Source of the DNA: Debaryomyces hansenii CBS767
Taxonomy: Eukaryota > Ascomycota > Pichiomycetes > Serinales > Debaryomycetaceae
Direction: 5' to 3'
DNA: 64,000 nt
NCBI RefSeq assembly: GCF_000006445.2
Contig: NC_006048.2
Span: 1,860,001 to 1,924,000, forward strand
Of the stretch, positions 48,137 to 57,152 are shown piece by piece. Position 1 is the first letter of the stretch. Each line of letters starts with the position of its first letter. Position numbers and translations under genes: made by a program. Below the pieces are notes generated by a model that was not told where the DNA came from, did not search any database, and saw only the letters and a program-made list of their open reading frames with translations.

Positions 48137-48826
48137 CTACCTCGTCATAATAGTTAAATCTGCCGATTTAGAATTCTTTAAAATATACTCCGCGTTGAGT
48201 AAGTCATTACCATCAGCTCTCGCAATTGCTTCTTGTTCATTTTCAGCAATTCCTGCTTCCAAGTGTCTTTTTATAATCCTTTCTTTTACCAAGTTCAATG
48301 GGACATCAACAAACCATGTTTCGTCAACAAATTTAGTAATGTCATTCCAATATAGATCTTTCAATAAAACGTAGTTTCCTTCTATAATAATTATATTCGT
48401 ATCTGGATCTATCAGTTTATCATTTTCAATAGGATCTTTTAATTTATGATCAAACGTTGGCACTTGAATGGTACTATTGACATACTTTTCATCATTTAAA
48501 TGTGAAACTAAGTCCAAGAACTTTTTAGCATTAAATGTGAAAGGTGCTCCTCTTCTAAGGAATGCCTCTTCTGAATTCGGTAACTTCTTCAATTCTGATC
48601 TGTATAAGTGAAACCCATCCTGTTGAACTACAATTGCTTTAACCCTTGTGTTTAGCTGTTTCACAAGCTCTGCTGATAATGTTGATTTGCCTGAGCCAGG
48701 AATACCGGCCAATGAGATAATTATTCTCCGATCTTTCTTACTTTCAGTTTTATCTTCGTATAATTTTAAAGCTCTTTCCACTAACTCCGGAACTTGATCA
48801 GAATATATTTTATGTTGGATAACCAT
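48137..48826 (-). CDS. YFH7: P-loop ATP-dependent kinase, Yfh7-like
   Basis: The longer open frame (to 48919) starts at a non-ATG codon and overlaps the next gene. The first usable ATG is at 48826, giving 229 residues. Seen: Walker A GIPGSGKST (41-49), VVQQDGFHLYRSEL, RRGAPFTFNAKKFLDLV, VPTFDHKLKDP and IIIEGNYVLL. These belong to the uridine kinase/PRK/pantothenate-kinase-like superfamily that includes S. cerevisiae Yfh7 (353 residues), a protein of known fold but unknown substrate. This copy is shorter than S. cerevisiae Yfh7. It is head-to-head with the NEJ1-like gene with only 34 bp between ATGs. Confidence 0.85.
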   Translation of the reverse strand: MVIQHKIYSDQVPELVERALKLYEDKTESKKDRRIIISLAGIPGSGKSTLSAELVKQLNTRVKAIVVQQDGFHLYRSELKKLPNSEEAFLRRGAPFTFNAKKFLDLVSHLNDEKYVNSTIQVPTFDHKLKDPIENDKLIDPDTNIIIIEGNYVLLKDLYWNDITKFVDETWFVDVPLNLVKERIIKRHLEAGIAENEQEAIARADGNDLLNAEYILKNSKSADLTIMTR

Positions 48827-48860
48827 CGTCGGAGAGAACAGATAATATACAATTATAAAA

Positions 48861-49868
48861 ATGTTTGATCTTCCCTTATCTTGGAACTCGATATTTATCC
48901 CCTTTGTTAACCCTCGCAAAGTTATTTACGGATATCAGTGTGACTTCAATAATAAAGCATATAGCATTTATATCACAGACTTTAAGAACGTATGGTTAGA
49001 AAGACTATCCAAACAAGATATTATCGATAAGGCAAATAGTTATGGGATCGAAGATACAGAGGATGAAAAGCTCCATTATCTACTTGAGGTATTAAGGAAT
49101 GGAGTTGAATGTGGAGATGTTGATAAAACTTTGCTGTTCTCGATTACGAAGATAAACAGAACTATGTCGGATAATGAGAACACCATACAAGCTAAGTTTA
49201 CTGGGGAGATAGACTGGGACTTTTCTGTAGTGAAACAGTCACCATCTAATGCAATTGACGTTATATCTCAAATCAATTTTCAACAGTTTGAAAATCATAA
49301 TTATCTCAATTATAAGGTTGAGCAATTAGAAAGGCTCATTAATATAAAAGATCACTATATCGTTTATTTGTCTGAGAACTACAAGGCCATCAATGGCGAT
49401 GAACTAATCAAAAAGTACAGGAAAAACAATAAAGCGGATGCCAAATATTTACATAAATATGATAGAAAATTGTGGAGTCGAAAGACAGAGAATTCCTATA
49501 TGGATGTGGTAAAAAAAGAGCAAAATTCTAATGAAAATTGGTATGACAAAGTATGGCTAAGCATAGAGAAGTCTATTAACGATAAAAGAGCTTGGATTTT
49601 CTCCAAGACTTTCGCAGCAGATACTTCAAATGAACCAATACATATAAAACAAGAGACAGATGAGTCATTAGAGCTGTCAGATGACAAGCCCACGCCAGTT
49701 ATCAAGAAAGAAAGTAGTGACATTTCTCCTAAGAAGCGGCCTGTGGTGAGGAAAATTGGAATTATTGGCCCTAGAAAACGAAAACTAGAGAGTTCAACAA
49801 ATAATGCCCAGACTGTATCTGTAAATGACGATGCGAATAAAAGACTGACTATAATAAAGGAAGAATGA
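48861..49868 (+). CDS. NEJ1: Nej1/XLF-like NHEJ factor
   Basis: The 335-residue protein resembles XLF-type proteins. A head domain at about 1-130 (YSIYITDFKNVWLERLSKQDI) has the tyrosine, Thr-Asp and Trp-Glu pattern of the XLF N-terminal domain. A helical stalk is at about 140-175 (NYKVEQLERLINIKDHYIVYL). The C-terminus is acidic then basic (SPKKRPVVRKIGIIGPRKRK), as in XLF and yeast Nej1 (342 residues). Nej1 bridges DNA ligase IV and Ku at double-strand breaks. An Ile-Lys-x-Glu pattern in IHIKQETD and VIKKESSD resembles sumoylation sites. Family identity rests on the head-domain pattern and overall size. Confidence 0.65.
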   Translation: MFDLPLSWNSIFIPFVNPRKVIYGYQCDFNNKAYSIYITDFKNVWLERLSKQDIIDKANSYGIEDTEDEKLHYLLEVLRNGVECGDVDKTLLFSITKINRTMSDNENTIQAKFTGEIDWDFSVVKQSPSNAIDVISQINFQQFENHNYLNYKVEQLERLINIKDHYIVYLSENYKAINGDELIKKYRKNNKADAKYLHKYDRKLWSRKTENSYMDVVKKEQNSNENWYDKVWLSIEKSINDKRAWIFSKTFAADTSNEPIHIKQETDESLELSDDKPTPVIKKESSDISPKKRPVVRKIGIIGPRKRKLESSTNNAQTVSVNDDANKRLTIIKEE

Positions 49869-49901
49869 TCTGAATCTTCATTAATGGACATTTGCTATAT
49901 T

Positions 49902-51269
49902 TTAGGTTAGTAATGATGCACTGTATTTCCATCTCTTAATGAGAAGTTCTAAAGCATCATTTTGCTGTTCATTCATTTCTGCCAGATATAATGTAGATAA
50001 TATATCAGACCATAATTCTATGAATTCGTTTAGTTGCTTTTTTTCTAAGGGTATATCTACTAATATCGGTTGCTTTATCACTTTCTTCCCTTCTTCTACT
50101 TCGACGAATGGTTTAGTACGACTTCCTTTAAAGTAATTAGAAAAGACTGGGAGCCAAAACCTTATTATAACTTCAGAGCAATGCTTAAGTGAAGTTACAG
50201 TATTCCGATCATAGTTCCTAATGAGGTCTATATCCTCTCCATAATTATTTTCCATGCAATGATGTGTTACAGAGAGAGTGAGAGTCTGTACCTCTTGGAA
50301 TATATTTCGTGAGGCCTGATCAAATGAAGTATTACTCTCATGTTGAAGGACTTTTGGCTCCAGCATTTCATACGGTATTCGGTTATCAGGCTGAGCTATT
50401 TCTATTGGGTCACTTTCTAGTTTTCCAAACCTTCTTAGATTTTCAGTGTATATTGTCTTAGCAATAATATCAACATCCATATGTTTACGGTAACTAACGG
50501 TTAAAATATCATTTGAAAGGGCCTTTAGGCAAAAGTTCTTATCGTTTGAAAGTAGTACCACCAAAGACGTCTGATAATTCTCTTTAAAATACAAACAACA
50601 ATCTAATATGGCATCATCTTTAGTATTAGATTTATCTAGTCTCTGTCTCAATTTTTGTCCTCGTACAACTGGACTATTCTTAGCTAATGCCGAATATATC
50701 CAGTCATTGGCCCATCTGGCTAAATGACCTACCGATTGGTTAGAGATTTTGTCAGAAGACTCTTCGTTGGCTATCCTATTTGAATTTTTCAAGCCATCTA
50801 ATTCTTTCATCACAGTAATAGGTATTATAATTTGTAATCTATAATCATCAGCCACTTCTTGTAACCCATTCACAACATTTAAATGAGATAGTATAAAGTT
50901 AGTATCAACAACCAAATAAGAAACATTTCCCAAATCATTAAGTCTATTGTTAGTTTCAGTCTCCGATACTATATCCATTGAATCATCGACCAAGATATCA
51001 TTGTTATTTCTACTGGTTTTCACGAAATCTGATATTATTTCCACCTCATTGTAATCATCCATAGGCACCATTTCAATATCATCTTCGTATGGTCTATCTT
51101 TGTCCTCGATATTATATGGTGAATGTTTTACTGCCTCATCAATCCTATCTTCGATTGTTTTGATGGCATAGTTTATTGGTTTCTTAGGTCGATTGCGACC
51201 AACCGTAATGGTTCTCTTTTGATCAGATGTGCTCAATCCTTCGGGTGCATATTTTGAAGGTAGTGACAT
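49902..51269 (-). CDS. SWT1: Swt1-like PIN endoribonuclease
   Basis: The open frame reaches 51308 at a GTG, but the first ATG at 51269 (MSLPSKYAPEG) gives 455 residues, matching S. cerevisiae Swt1 (458). The PIN domain spans about 115-265, with catalytic acids in LVVDTNFILSH, MKELDGLKNS and TKDDAILDCCLYF, and VVLLSNDKNFCLKAL. A helical C-terminal domain follows (MENNYGEDIDLIRNY, FIELWSDILSTLYLAEM). Swt1 cleaves mRNPs stalled at the nuclear pore as part of nuclear mRNA quality control. The stop is 33 bp from that of the NEJ1-like gene. Confidence 0.9.
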   Translation of the reverse strand: MSLPSKYAPEGLSTSDQKRTITVGRNRPKKPINYAIKTIEDRIDEAVKHSPYNIEDKDRPYEDDIEMVPMDDYNEVEIISDFVKTSRNNNDILVDDSMDIVSETETNNRLNDLGNVSYLVVDTNFILSHLNVVNGLQEVADDYRLQIIIPITVMKELDGLKNSNRIANEESSDKISNQSVGHLARWANDWIYSALAKNSPVVRGQKLRQRLDKSNTKDDAILDCCLYFKENYQTSLVVLLSNDKNFCLKALSNDILTVSYRKHMDVDIIAKTIYTENLRRFGKLESDPIEIAQPDNRIPYEMLEPKVLQHESNTSFDQASRNIFQEVQTLTLSVTHHCMENNYGEDIDLIRNYDRNTVTSLKHCSEVIIRFWLPVFSNYFKGSRTKPFVEVEEGKKVIKQPILVDIPLEKKQLNEFIELWSDILSTLYLAEMNEQQNDALELLIKRWKYSASLLT

Positions 51270-51356
51270 ATTCCATTCGATTAGATGTTGGGGTGGTCTA
51301 TGATTCACTTACTACTACAACTTCTCTATCTAAATAAAAATATGCGTGTATACAAG

Positions 51357-53258
51357 CTATACAATTTGTAATATAAATTCAAAGACACTAACAGATAAGC
51401 TCATAAATATGATGACAATAATCATCCAAGTTATTCTATTAGTGTTCTTTTCGTTCATACTGTCACTAACGATGTCCAGAAATTCCAAGAAAACTTTACA
51501 TCTATCGTTTAAGACTTGAACTCTTTGGTCGATTTCTAAATATTCACGAACACCGTTGTATAATGGATGCAATGCAGGCTCGAAAGACCAAAAAAAGTCT
51601 GGGGTGTCTAGAATTGAGCTCGAAAGATTCACGTCAACTCGTAATTTGAAAAGTTTACCTGACTTTTTCAATAATTGTTGCCTCTTCAATCCTAGTCTAC
51701 CCGTCAAAGCTAATTTCTTAGGCAACTTCGAAATCAGTTGTAAATTATTCACCATTCTACTCTCAAATAAACACAACTTCGTCAGTTGAGCTATTGCATG
51801 GGACATCGTCAATTTGATAAGATGATCACCAGATCTTAACGTAATCATGTCATTATATATTCTTGGTCTGTGTATTTGATCATCATATTCAAAATGAAAT
51901 TCTTCAGTCTCTATGTCCTGCTCGTGGATTGGATTCACCAATAGTGGCTGTGGTTTGTCAGATGCAAATGCAAGGTCTGCTAGAATGTTTTTTTCATGAA
52001 TTTCAGAAAAATTCCAAAATACAACAATGCCGTACCTGAAGATGAACATTTCGGCATGATGCTTAGATAATTCTGCTTGCGCTACACTACTGGAAGGCAG
52101 TTTATCAGAATCATCATTGGATGTTTTAGAATCCCTATTATCATTGGTTTTGTTTGTCTGGGATCCAGATCCATGTTGCTTTGTACTATTTGGTTTTGAT
52201 TCGCTATCACTACTGGAATTGCCATCACTTTCATTCTCATCTGATTCAAAAGGTGGTGCAAAAAATTGAGGTTCGGATGGATCAAATGGAGCGTTGCTAT
52301 CAAACGTCTCTAGCTCAGGATCCATCGAATAATTATTGGCATCTTCGATAGTTTCGACTCCTGAATAGTATTCATATAAATGGTCTGTTTGTTCACTTTT
52401 ATTTATTAATTTTTCCATGTATCTTTTATTAGGAAGTAATTTCGCAGAATTGTTAGATTTGACTCTAAAGCTATCTGCACCAGGCAACAACGGCAAGGAG
52501 TATGGTATGTAAAGTGCTTCATCGTATAGACGAGGCTTCACTTCATGATTCTCCTTCAAGAAGTTCGATACAGGTATTAAATTGAATTGCTCACAAATGA
52601 AATACGCTGTCATACGACTAAATTCATGGGCCCTTGCTTCCTTCGGCATAAGTTCAGCTCTCGATCTTTGTATTTGTGCTTGTAAATCAGGGGTGACACC
52701 TGGGGTTGCTGCTAAGACTGGTTGATGTGCTTGTGGTGGTGGTGGTGGTGGTGATGAATTATAACGCTGTTGATCTGGAATTAACACTAACTTCTGTGAC
52801 GTTTTCGATGTTCTCGATGGTAATGATTGTGATAATTTAGGAATGCTTCTCATGTTTTTTCGCAGCAAACCCGGTTCCATGTACATAGTATTCGGCACCC
52901 GTACTTGTCCTGGGGGTGGTGACATAGCTCGATTCGAAGATCCAAGTGAATTGACCGCAGTATTCCTACCACTATTCGATAGCGTAGGTGGAAGTCTTCT
53001 CTGTCCTGATGGAATATCACTCGAATTACTCAATAGTTTGTCTACGGAAATATCTGTATATTTATTCGATCTCGATGGCAACACTCTCTGTTGCCTCTGT
53101 TGTTGTTGCTGTTGCTTTTTATAGTTGTGGCCGGCAAAAGGTGCCCGAGCACCTTTTAACGTTGTGCTCCTTGCATCTGTGACCAAAATCGACGGCGACC
53201 TTTTCGCTGTAGGTCTTTGATTTCCATTCGAGCTTGAAGTATTCGACCCGGAGCTCAT
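51357..53258 (-). CDS. RMD8: Rmd8-like DUF155 membrane protein
   Basis: The 633-residue protein has a long disordered N-terminus (about 1-200) with a poly-Gln run and a Pro run. A DUF155 core (about 220-570) follows, interrupted by an acidic Ser/Asn insert (about 325-395). Core segments are RMTAYFICEQFNLIPVSNFL, EMFIFRYGIVVFWNFSEIHE, DMITLRSGDHLIKLTMSHAI and TPDFFWSFEPALHPLYNGVR. A single C-terminal membrane span (about 608-630) makes it tail-anchored. S. cerevisiae has Rmd1 (430) and Rmd8 (662), named for defective meiotic nuclear division; length favours Rmd8. Molecular function of the family is not established. Confidence 0.8.
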   Translation of the reverse strand: MSSGSNTSSSNGNQRPTAKRSPSILVTDARSTTLKGARAPFAGHNYKKQQQQQQRQQRVLPSRSNKYTDISVDKLLSNSSDIPSGQRRLPPTLSNSGRNTAVNSLGSSNRAMSPPPGQVRVPNTMYMEPGLLRKNMRSIPKLSQSLPSRTSKTSQKLVLIPDQQRYNSSPPPPPPQAHQPVLAATPGVTPDLQAQIQRSRAELMPKEARAHEFSRMTAYFICEQFNLIPVSNFLKENHEVKPRLYDEALYIPYSLPLLPGADSFRVKSNNSAKLLPNKRYMEKLINKSEQTDHLYEYYSGVETIEDANNYSMDPELETFDSNAPFDPSEPQFFAPPFESDENESDGNSSSDSESKPNSTKQHGSGSQTNKTNDNRDSKTSNDDSDKLPSSSVAQAELSKHHAEMFIFRYGIVVFWNFSEIHEKNILADLAFASDKPQPLLVNPIHEQDIETEEFHFEYDDQIHRPRIYNDMITLRSGDHLIKLTMSHAIAQLTKLCLFESRMVNNLQLISKLPKKLALTGRLGLKRQQLLKKSGKLFKLRVDVNLSSSILDTPDFFWSFEPALHPLYNGVREYLEIDQRVQVLNDRCKVFLEFLDIVSDSMNEKNTNRITWMIIVIIFMSLSVSVFEFILQIV

Positions 53259-53370
53259 TATATGTAAATATGCTATTATTTATCCTAACAAGGACTTGTT
53301 TGAACGTTGCTGTGAAATTAAGTAGGACCAACTCTACAGCTTAAAGGAATATTTAATCCTAAGGATCCTG

Positions 53371-53398
53371 TGAGAACGTGATTTTTTTCACGTTCTCA
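53371..53398. repeat. 11-bp perfect inverted repeat with T6 loop, GUS1 leader/promoter
   Basis: TGAGAACGTGA (53371-53381) and TCACGTTCTCA (53388-53398) are exact reverse complements around six T. It ends 80 bp upstream of the GUS1 ATG and could be a hairpin in the leader RNA or a symmetric protein site on DNA. Confidence 0.92.
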
Positions 53399-53477
53399 AT
53401 TTTTCAAAAAATGGCCGAAATTATTTGAATCTCTTGCAAAACTTAATTAAACCATACCACATTAAACAAAATTGAAC

Positions 53478-55652
53478 ATGAGTTTTAGTTTAACAGTAGC
53501 TGCCAAGGCTCCGTTAGTCGCATACCCATCTTTAATTGGTGTCGGATTTATCGATGCCAGTGATTCTGAGATCTCAATCCCAATCGAATTTGTCGATGAG
53601 AAGACAGTTGATTCCACAGACGCTGGTGTCAAATTGGTTACTCCAGAAGGCAAAACTTATTCTAACCAGTTAGATATTTTAAACTACTTAGCAGAAAAAT
53701 TTCCATCTATTCTTGGTGAACAAGCCAAATCTCAAGAATGGGTCAAATTTGCCTTGGACAAATTATCTAATAAGAACTTCAAGGAATTAGCAGGTGATTT
53801 AGAAAAATTAGATGCCCACTTAAATTTCAGATCATTCGTTATTGGATACTCCTATTCCTTAGCTGATGTTGCTATCTGGGGTGTATTGAGAGCCAATGCT
53901 TTAATGGGTTCTGTTATCAAGAATGGCGTTTACACAAATGTCTCGAGATGGTACAACTTATTAGCTGCTGATAAAAAGTTTGACGGTAGTGTTGAAAACA
54001 TGACCAAATTAGTCAATGAATTAAGAAAGTCAGCTAAGTCATCCAAGAATGGGGGTAAGAAAGAGACCCACAAAGCTAACTTTGAAATCGATTTACCAAA
54101 TGCTGAAGTTGGTAAGGTTGTTACTCGTTTCCCACCTGAACCATCTGGGTATTTGCATATTGGACATGCTAAGGCCGCAGTCTTGAATGAATACTTTGCT
54201 CATGCTTACAAGGGTAAATTGATTATCAGATTCGACGACACTAATCCAACAAAAGAAAAGATTGAATTCCAGGACTCGATTATTGAAGATTTGGCCTTGT
54301 TAGGTATTAAAGGTGATAAAATCACATATTCTTCAGACTATTTCCAAGATATGTACGATTTAGCAATTAAATTAATCAAGGAAGGTAAAGCTTACTGTGA
54401 TGATACTCCGTTAGAAAAGATGAGAGAAGAAAGAATGGTTGGTGATGCTTCTGCTAGAAGAGAAAGATCTATCGAAGAAAACTTGAAAATTTTCACAGAA
54501 GAAATGAAGAATGGTACCGAAGGAGGTTTGAAGAATTGTCTTAGAGCTAAGATTGATTATACTGCTTTAAACAAAACCTTAAGAGATCCAGTTATCTACA
54601 GATGTAATGTTACGCCACATCACAGAACAGGAAGCGAATGGAAGATTTACCCAACTTATGATTTCTGTGCTCCAGTAGTTGACTCTATCGAAGGTGTCAC
54701 CCATGCTTTAAGAACGAACGAGTACAGAGACCGTAATGCTCAATACAATTGGATTATTGATGCGTTAGGTTTACGTAAGGTTGATATTTGGGATTTCGCC
54801 AGAGTCAATTTCGTCAGAACCTTATTGTCTAAGAGAAAGTTGCAATGGTTTGTTGATAAGAACTACGTATCCAACTGGGATGATCCAAGATTCCCAACTG
54901 TTAGAGGTGTTAGAAGAAGAGGTATGACGGTTGAAGGTATTAGAAACTTTATTATCGCTCAAGGCCCTTCAAGAAACATTATTAACTTAGATTGGTCTGT
55001 TATTTGGGCCTTGAACAAGAAAATTATTGACCCAGCTGCACCAAGGCATACTGCTGTCGATGCAAAAAACGTTGTTCCTGTCAAGTTGTTAAATGGACCA
55101 TCTGAACCATTCACTGAAGAAAAGCCAAAACATAAAAAGAACCCAGAAGTCGGTAATAAACCTGTTATTTACTCTAATCAGGTCTTAATTGACCAAGCTG
55201 ATGCTGAAGGCTTGGTAGACGGTGAAGAAATCACTTTTATGGACTGGGGTAATGTTATTATTTCTAAGGTTGTTAAGGAAGGTGATGTTGTCAAATCAAT
55301 TGAAGCTAACTTACACTTGGAAGGGGATTTCCGTAAAACTTCCAAGAAAATCACTTGGTTGGCTGACACCAAGGATAAAGTTGAGGTTGAGTTAATGGAC
55401 TTTGATCATTTGATTACTAAGGATAAATTAGAAGAAGGTGATAGCTTTGAAGATTTCCTTACTCCACAAACTGAATTCACTGTTGAAGCTATTGCTGATT
55501 TAAGTGTCCGTAATATGAAGGCCGGCGATATCATTCAATTTGAAAGAAAGGGTTACTACAGAGTGGACCAACCTTACAGCGAAGGTAAGCGTCCAGTCTT
55601 ATACAATATTCCTGACGGTAAGACAGTATCAAGATACGGGACTAAGAAATAA
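53478..55652 (+). CDS. GUS1: glutamyl-tRNA synthetase
   Basis: The frame opens two codons earlier at a TTG; the ATG at 53478 (MSFSLTVAAKAPLVAY) matches the yeast N-terminus and gives 724 residues (S. cerevisiae Gus1, 708). The GST-like N-terminal domain (about 1-185) binds the cofactor Arc1. The catalytic core has FPPEPSGYLHIGHAKA (HIGH near 227), IIRFDDTNPTKEK, GMTVEGIRNFI and the KMSKS-type LLSKRKLQW near 449. An anticodon-binding barrel follows. The enzyme charges tRNA-Glu in the cytosol. No in-frame CTG was seen. A tRNA-Glu gene lies 124 bp downstream on the opposite strand. Confidence 0.98.
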   Translation: MSFSLTVAAKAPLVAYPSLIGVGFIDASDSEISIPIEFVDEKTVDSTDAGVKLVTPEGKTYSNQLDILNYLAEKFPSILGEQAKSQEWVKFALDKLSNKNFKELAGDLEKLDAHLNFRSFVIGYSYSLADVAIWGVLRANALMGSVIKNGVYTNVSRWYNLLAADKKFDGSVENMTKLVNELRKSAKSSKNGGKKETHKANFEIDLPNAEVGKVVTRFPPEPSGYLHIGHAKAAVLNEYFAHAYKGKLIIRFDDTNPTKEKIEFQDSIIEDLALLGIKGDKITYSSDYFQDMYDLAIKLIKEGKAYCDDTPLEKMREERMVGDASARRERSIEENLKIFTEEMKNGTEGGLKNCLRAKIDYTALNKTLRDPVIYRCNVTPHHRTGSEWKIYPTYDFCAPVVDSIEGVTHALRTNEYRDRNAQYNWIIDALGLRKVDIWDFARVNFVRTLLSKRKLQWFVDKNYVSNWDDPRFPTVRGVRRRGMTVEGIRNFIIAQGPSRNIINLDWSVIWALNKKIIDPAAPRHTAVDAKNVVPVKLLNGPSEPFTEEKPKHKKNPEVGNKPVIYSNQVLIDQADAEGLVDGEEITFMDWGNVIISKVVKEGDVVKSIEANLHLEGDFRKTSKKITWLADTKDKVEVELMDFDHLITKDKLEEGDSFEDFLTPQTEFTVEAIADLSVRNMKAGDIIQFERKGYYRVDQPYSEGKRPVLYNIPDGKTVSRYGTKK

Positions 55653-55762
55653 ATATAGTTTATAGTTCTATACGCAAAATATATTCTGATTTATTTGAAT
55701 TACTTGGTTAGATCTTGGGGTGATCGTTCAGAGGATTGCAAAACCGCTAAATACAAGTATGT

Positions 55763-55770
55763 AAAAAAAA
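55763..55770 (-). terminator. Pol III terminator of tRNA-Glu
   Basis: Eight consecutive T on the minus strand (eight A on plus) begin five bases after the tRNA-Glu 3' end. Confidence 0.85.
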
Positions 55771-55775
55771 CAAAT

Positions 55776-55847
55776 TTCCGATACCGGGAGTCGAACCCGG
55801 GTTTGCTCGGTGAAAGCGAACCGTGCTAGCCGTTACACTATATCGGA
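55776..55847 (-). tRNA. tRNA-Glu (UUC)
   Basis: A 72-nt cloverleaf on the minus strand. The acceptor stem TCCGATA pairs with TATCGGA, the A-box is in TAGTGTAACGGCTAGC, the anticodon loop CTTTCAC carries TTC, and the B-box is GGTTCGACTCC. The sequence is close to S. cerevisiae tRNA-Glu(UUC). There is no intron. Confidence 0.97.
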
Positions 55848-56004
55848 TAATTATAGAAGAATAATACGGTAGTTTATCAAACCATACAGCACGAAATAAA
55901 TTTCGGAAAAATTTATTTTTCAAATACGACCAAGGCAACAGAAACCTAATTGCTACGGCAATGCAGTAAACATCTGCTATTGCATATGAACTTAAAAAGT
56001 ATGG

Positions 56005-56010
56005 AAAAAA
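56005..56010 (-). terminator. Pol III terminator of tRNA-Leu
   Basis: Six consecutive T on the minus strand lie three bases after the tRNA-Leu 3' end. Confidence 0.8.
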
Positions 56011-56013
56011 TAA

Positions 56014-56097
56014 TGAAGGATGCGAGGTTCGAACTCGCGCGGACAACTGTCCAGCAGATCTTAAGTCTGCCGCCTTAGACCACTCGGCCAACCCTCC
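56014..56097 (-). tRNA. tRNA-Leu (UAA)
   Basis: An 84-nt class II tRNA on the minus strand. It starts GGAGGGTTGGCCGAGTGGTC, has anticodon stem GCAGA/TCTGC with loop CTTAAGA (anticodon TAA), a long variable arm and the B-box GAGTTCGAACCTCGC. It is almost identical to S. cerevisiae tRNA-Leu(UAA). No intron. It is not the CTG-decoding tRNA-Ser(CAG). Confidence 0.97.
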
Positions 56098-56714
56098 ATA
56101 TATTAATGCTCAAAGTTTTGTGATCAAAAATACCAATCGAAATGCGTAGCTCGGGTAATAAGGTGTCATCATGCTTAAGTTGCTGCATCATGTACATTCT
56201 CGTCATAGTGATTCACCAATTGACCTTTTTTTGATGAAGTCATATTCAATGTGGTTCAAATTCCTAATATAGAATACGCATGAGGATTATGTTTAGTGAT
56301 TAGACCAAGAACGTAAAAAACCGCTGCCCATTCATAATCTTAGGTTTGTCGCTATGTTTCAGATTATTAACTAAAATTAAACCATATAGTTGAAGCACGG
56401 TCTTAGAATGGAACCAAATGACTTTGGCTGTGCCACCATAGTAACTGTATAGCATTAATGTCCGGTATTCTTGGTAGATCACCCAAATTCAAGCTTGGGA
56501 AAATGGTTACGTAATCACGGCTAAAATGAACGAACCTACAATCACGCTTTGCAGCAATAGCAAGTAATTAGCATGGTAATTGTCGATTCTTACTTTGCTA
56601 TGGTCAATGGTATAAATAGGTATGCATTTACCGTAATTTATTGAATATTATTAACAACAATAATTGAATTAATATAATTAAGAACATAAGTTTAGAAAAA
56701 TAGATTGAAACAAA
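56098..56714. other. RTC3 promoter region
   Basis: About 617 bp between tRNA-Leu and RTC3. A 60-codon minus-strand frame (56300-56482) has no recognisable family and is dismissed. No repeat or RNA gene was seen. Confidence 0.5.
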
Positions 56715-57062
56715 ATGTCAGGATCCGGACCACACAGAGTATTTTACAAAGGTGATGAAGCTGATTTCGTTATCTTCATTGAAGACACTGATTTAGTTGA
56801 AAAATATAAGAAGGGAGATACAACAATCCCATTGATCGATATTGTTGGAATCTACAAAGTTTTTATTAATAGACAAGGTGGCAATGAAGGTGTATTAGAT
56901 GAAGCTTCCAAGCAAGAATTAACTTTACAATTCGGCAAATCTGATGTTGATGAAATTATCAAGATAATCTTGAAAGAGGGATCAGATAAGAGTGGTACCC
57001 ACTTGGGTAGAGGGGGTGCATCCAAGAATGATTCAATTGGTAATACCTTTGTCAATCACTAA
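56715..57062 (+). CDS. RTC3: Rtc3/Hgi1, SBDS-N-like stress protein
   Basis: The 115-residue protein is a stand-alone SBDS N-terminal (FYSH) domain (KVFYKG-type opening RVFYKGDEADFVIFIED, then IPLIDIVGIYKVFINRQGG and EGVLDEASKQEL). Length equals S. cerevisiae Rtc3/YHR087W (111). That protein is strongly stress-induced and linked to RNA metabolism and to suppression of telomere-capping defects. Full-length SBDS/Sdo1 has two more domains that are absent here, so this is the paralogue and not the ribosome-maturation factor. Codon use suggests good expression. Confidence 0.92.
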   Translation: MSGSGPHRVFYKGDEADFVIFIEDTDLVEKYKKGDTTIPLIDIVGIYKVFINRQGGNEGVLDEASKQELTLQFGKSDVDEIIKIILKEGSDKSGTHLGRGGASKNDSIGNTFVNH

Positions 57063-57152
57063 TTTGACCTGATTTTATTGGCAATTGCATCGCATTAATG
57101 TTTAACGAGTGTATACAATCTGATTTTAACAATAAACGTAAGTATTCATGAA

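Noticed and set aside
48827..48919. N-terminal extension of YFH7 to 48919
   Set aside because: It has no ATG, overlaps the NEJ1-like start, and the kinase fold begins after the ATG at 48826.
49907..49913. Minus-strand TACTAAC at the SWT1 end
   Set aside because: It is part of the coding sequence for the last residues of SWT1 (S-L-L-T-stop).
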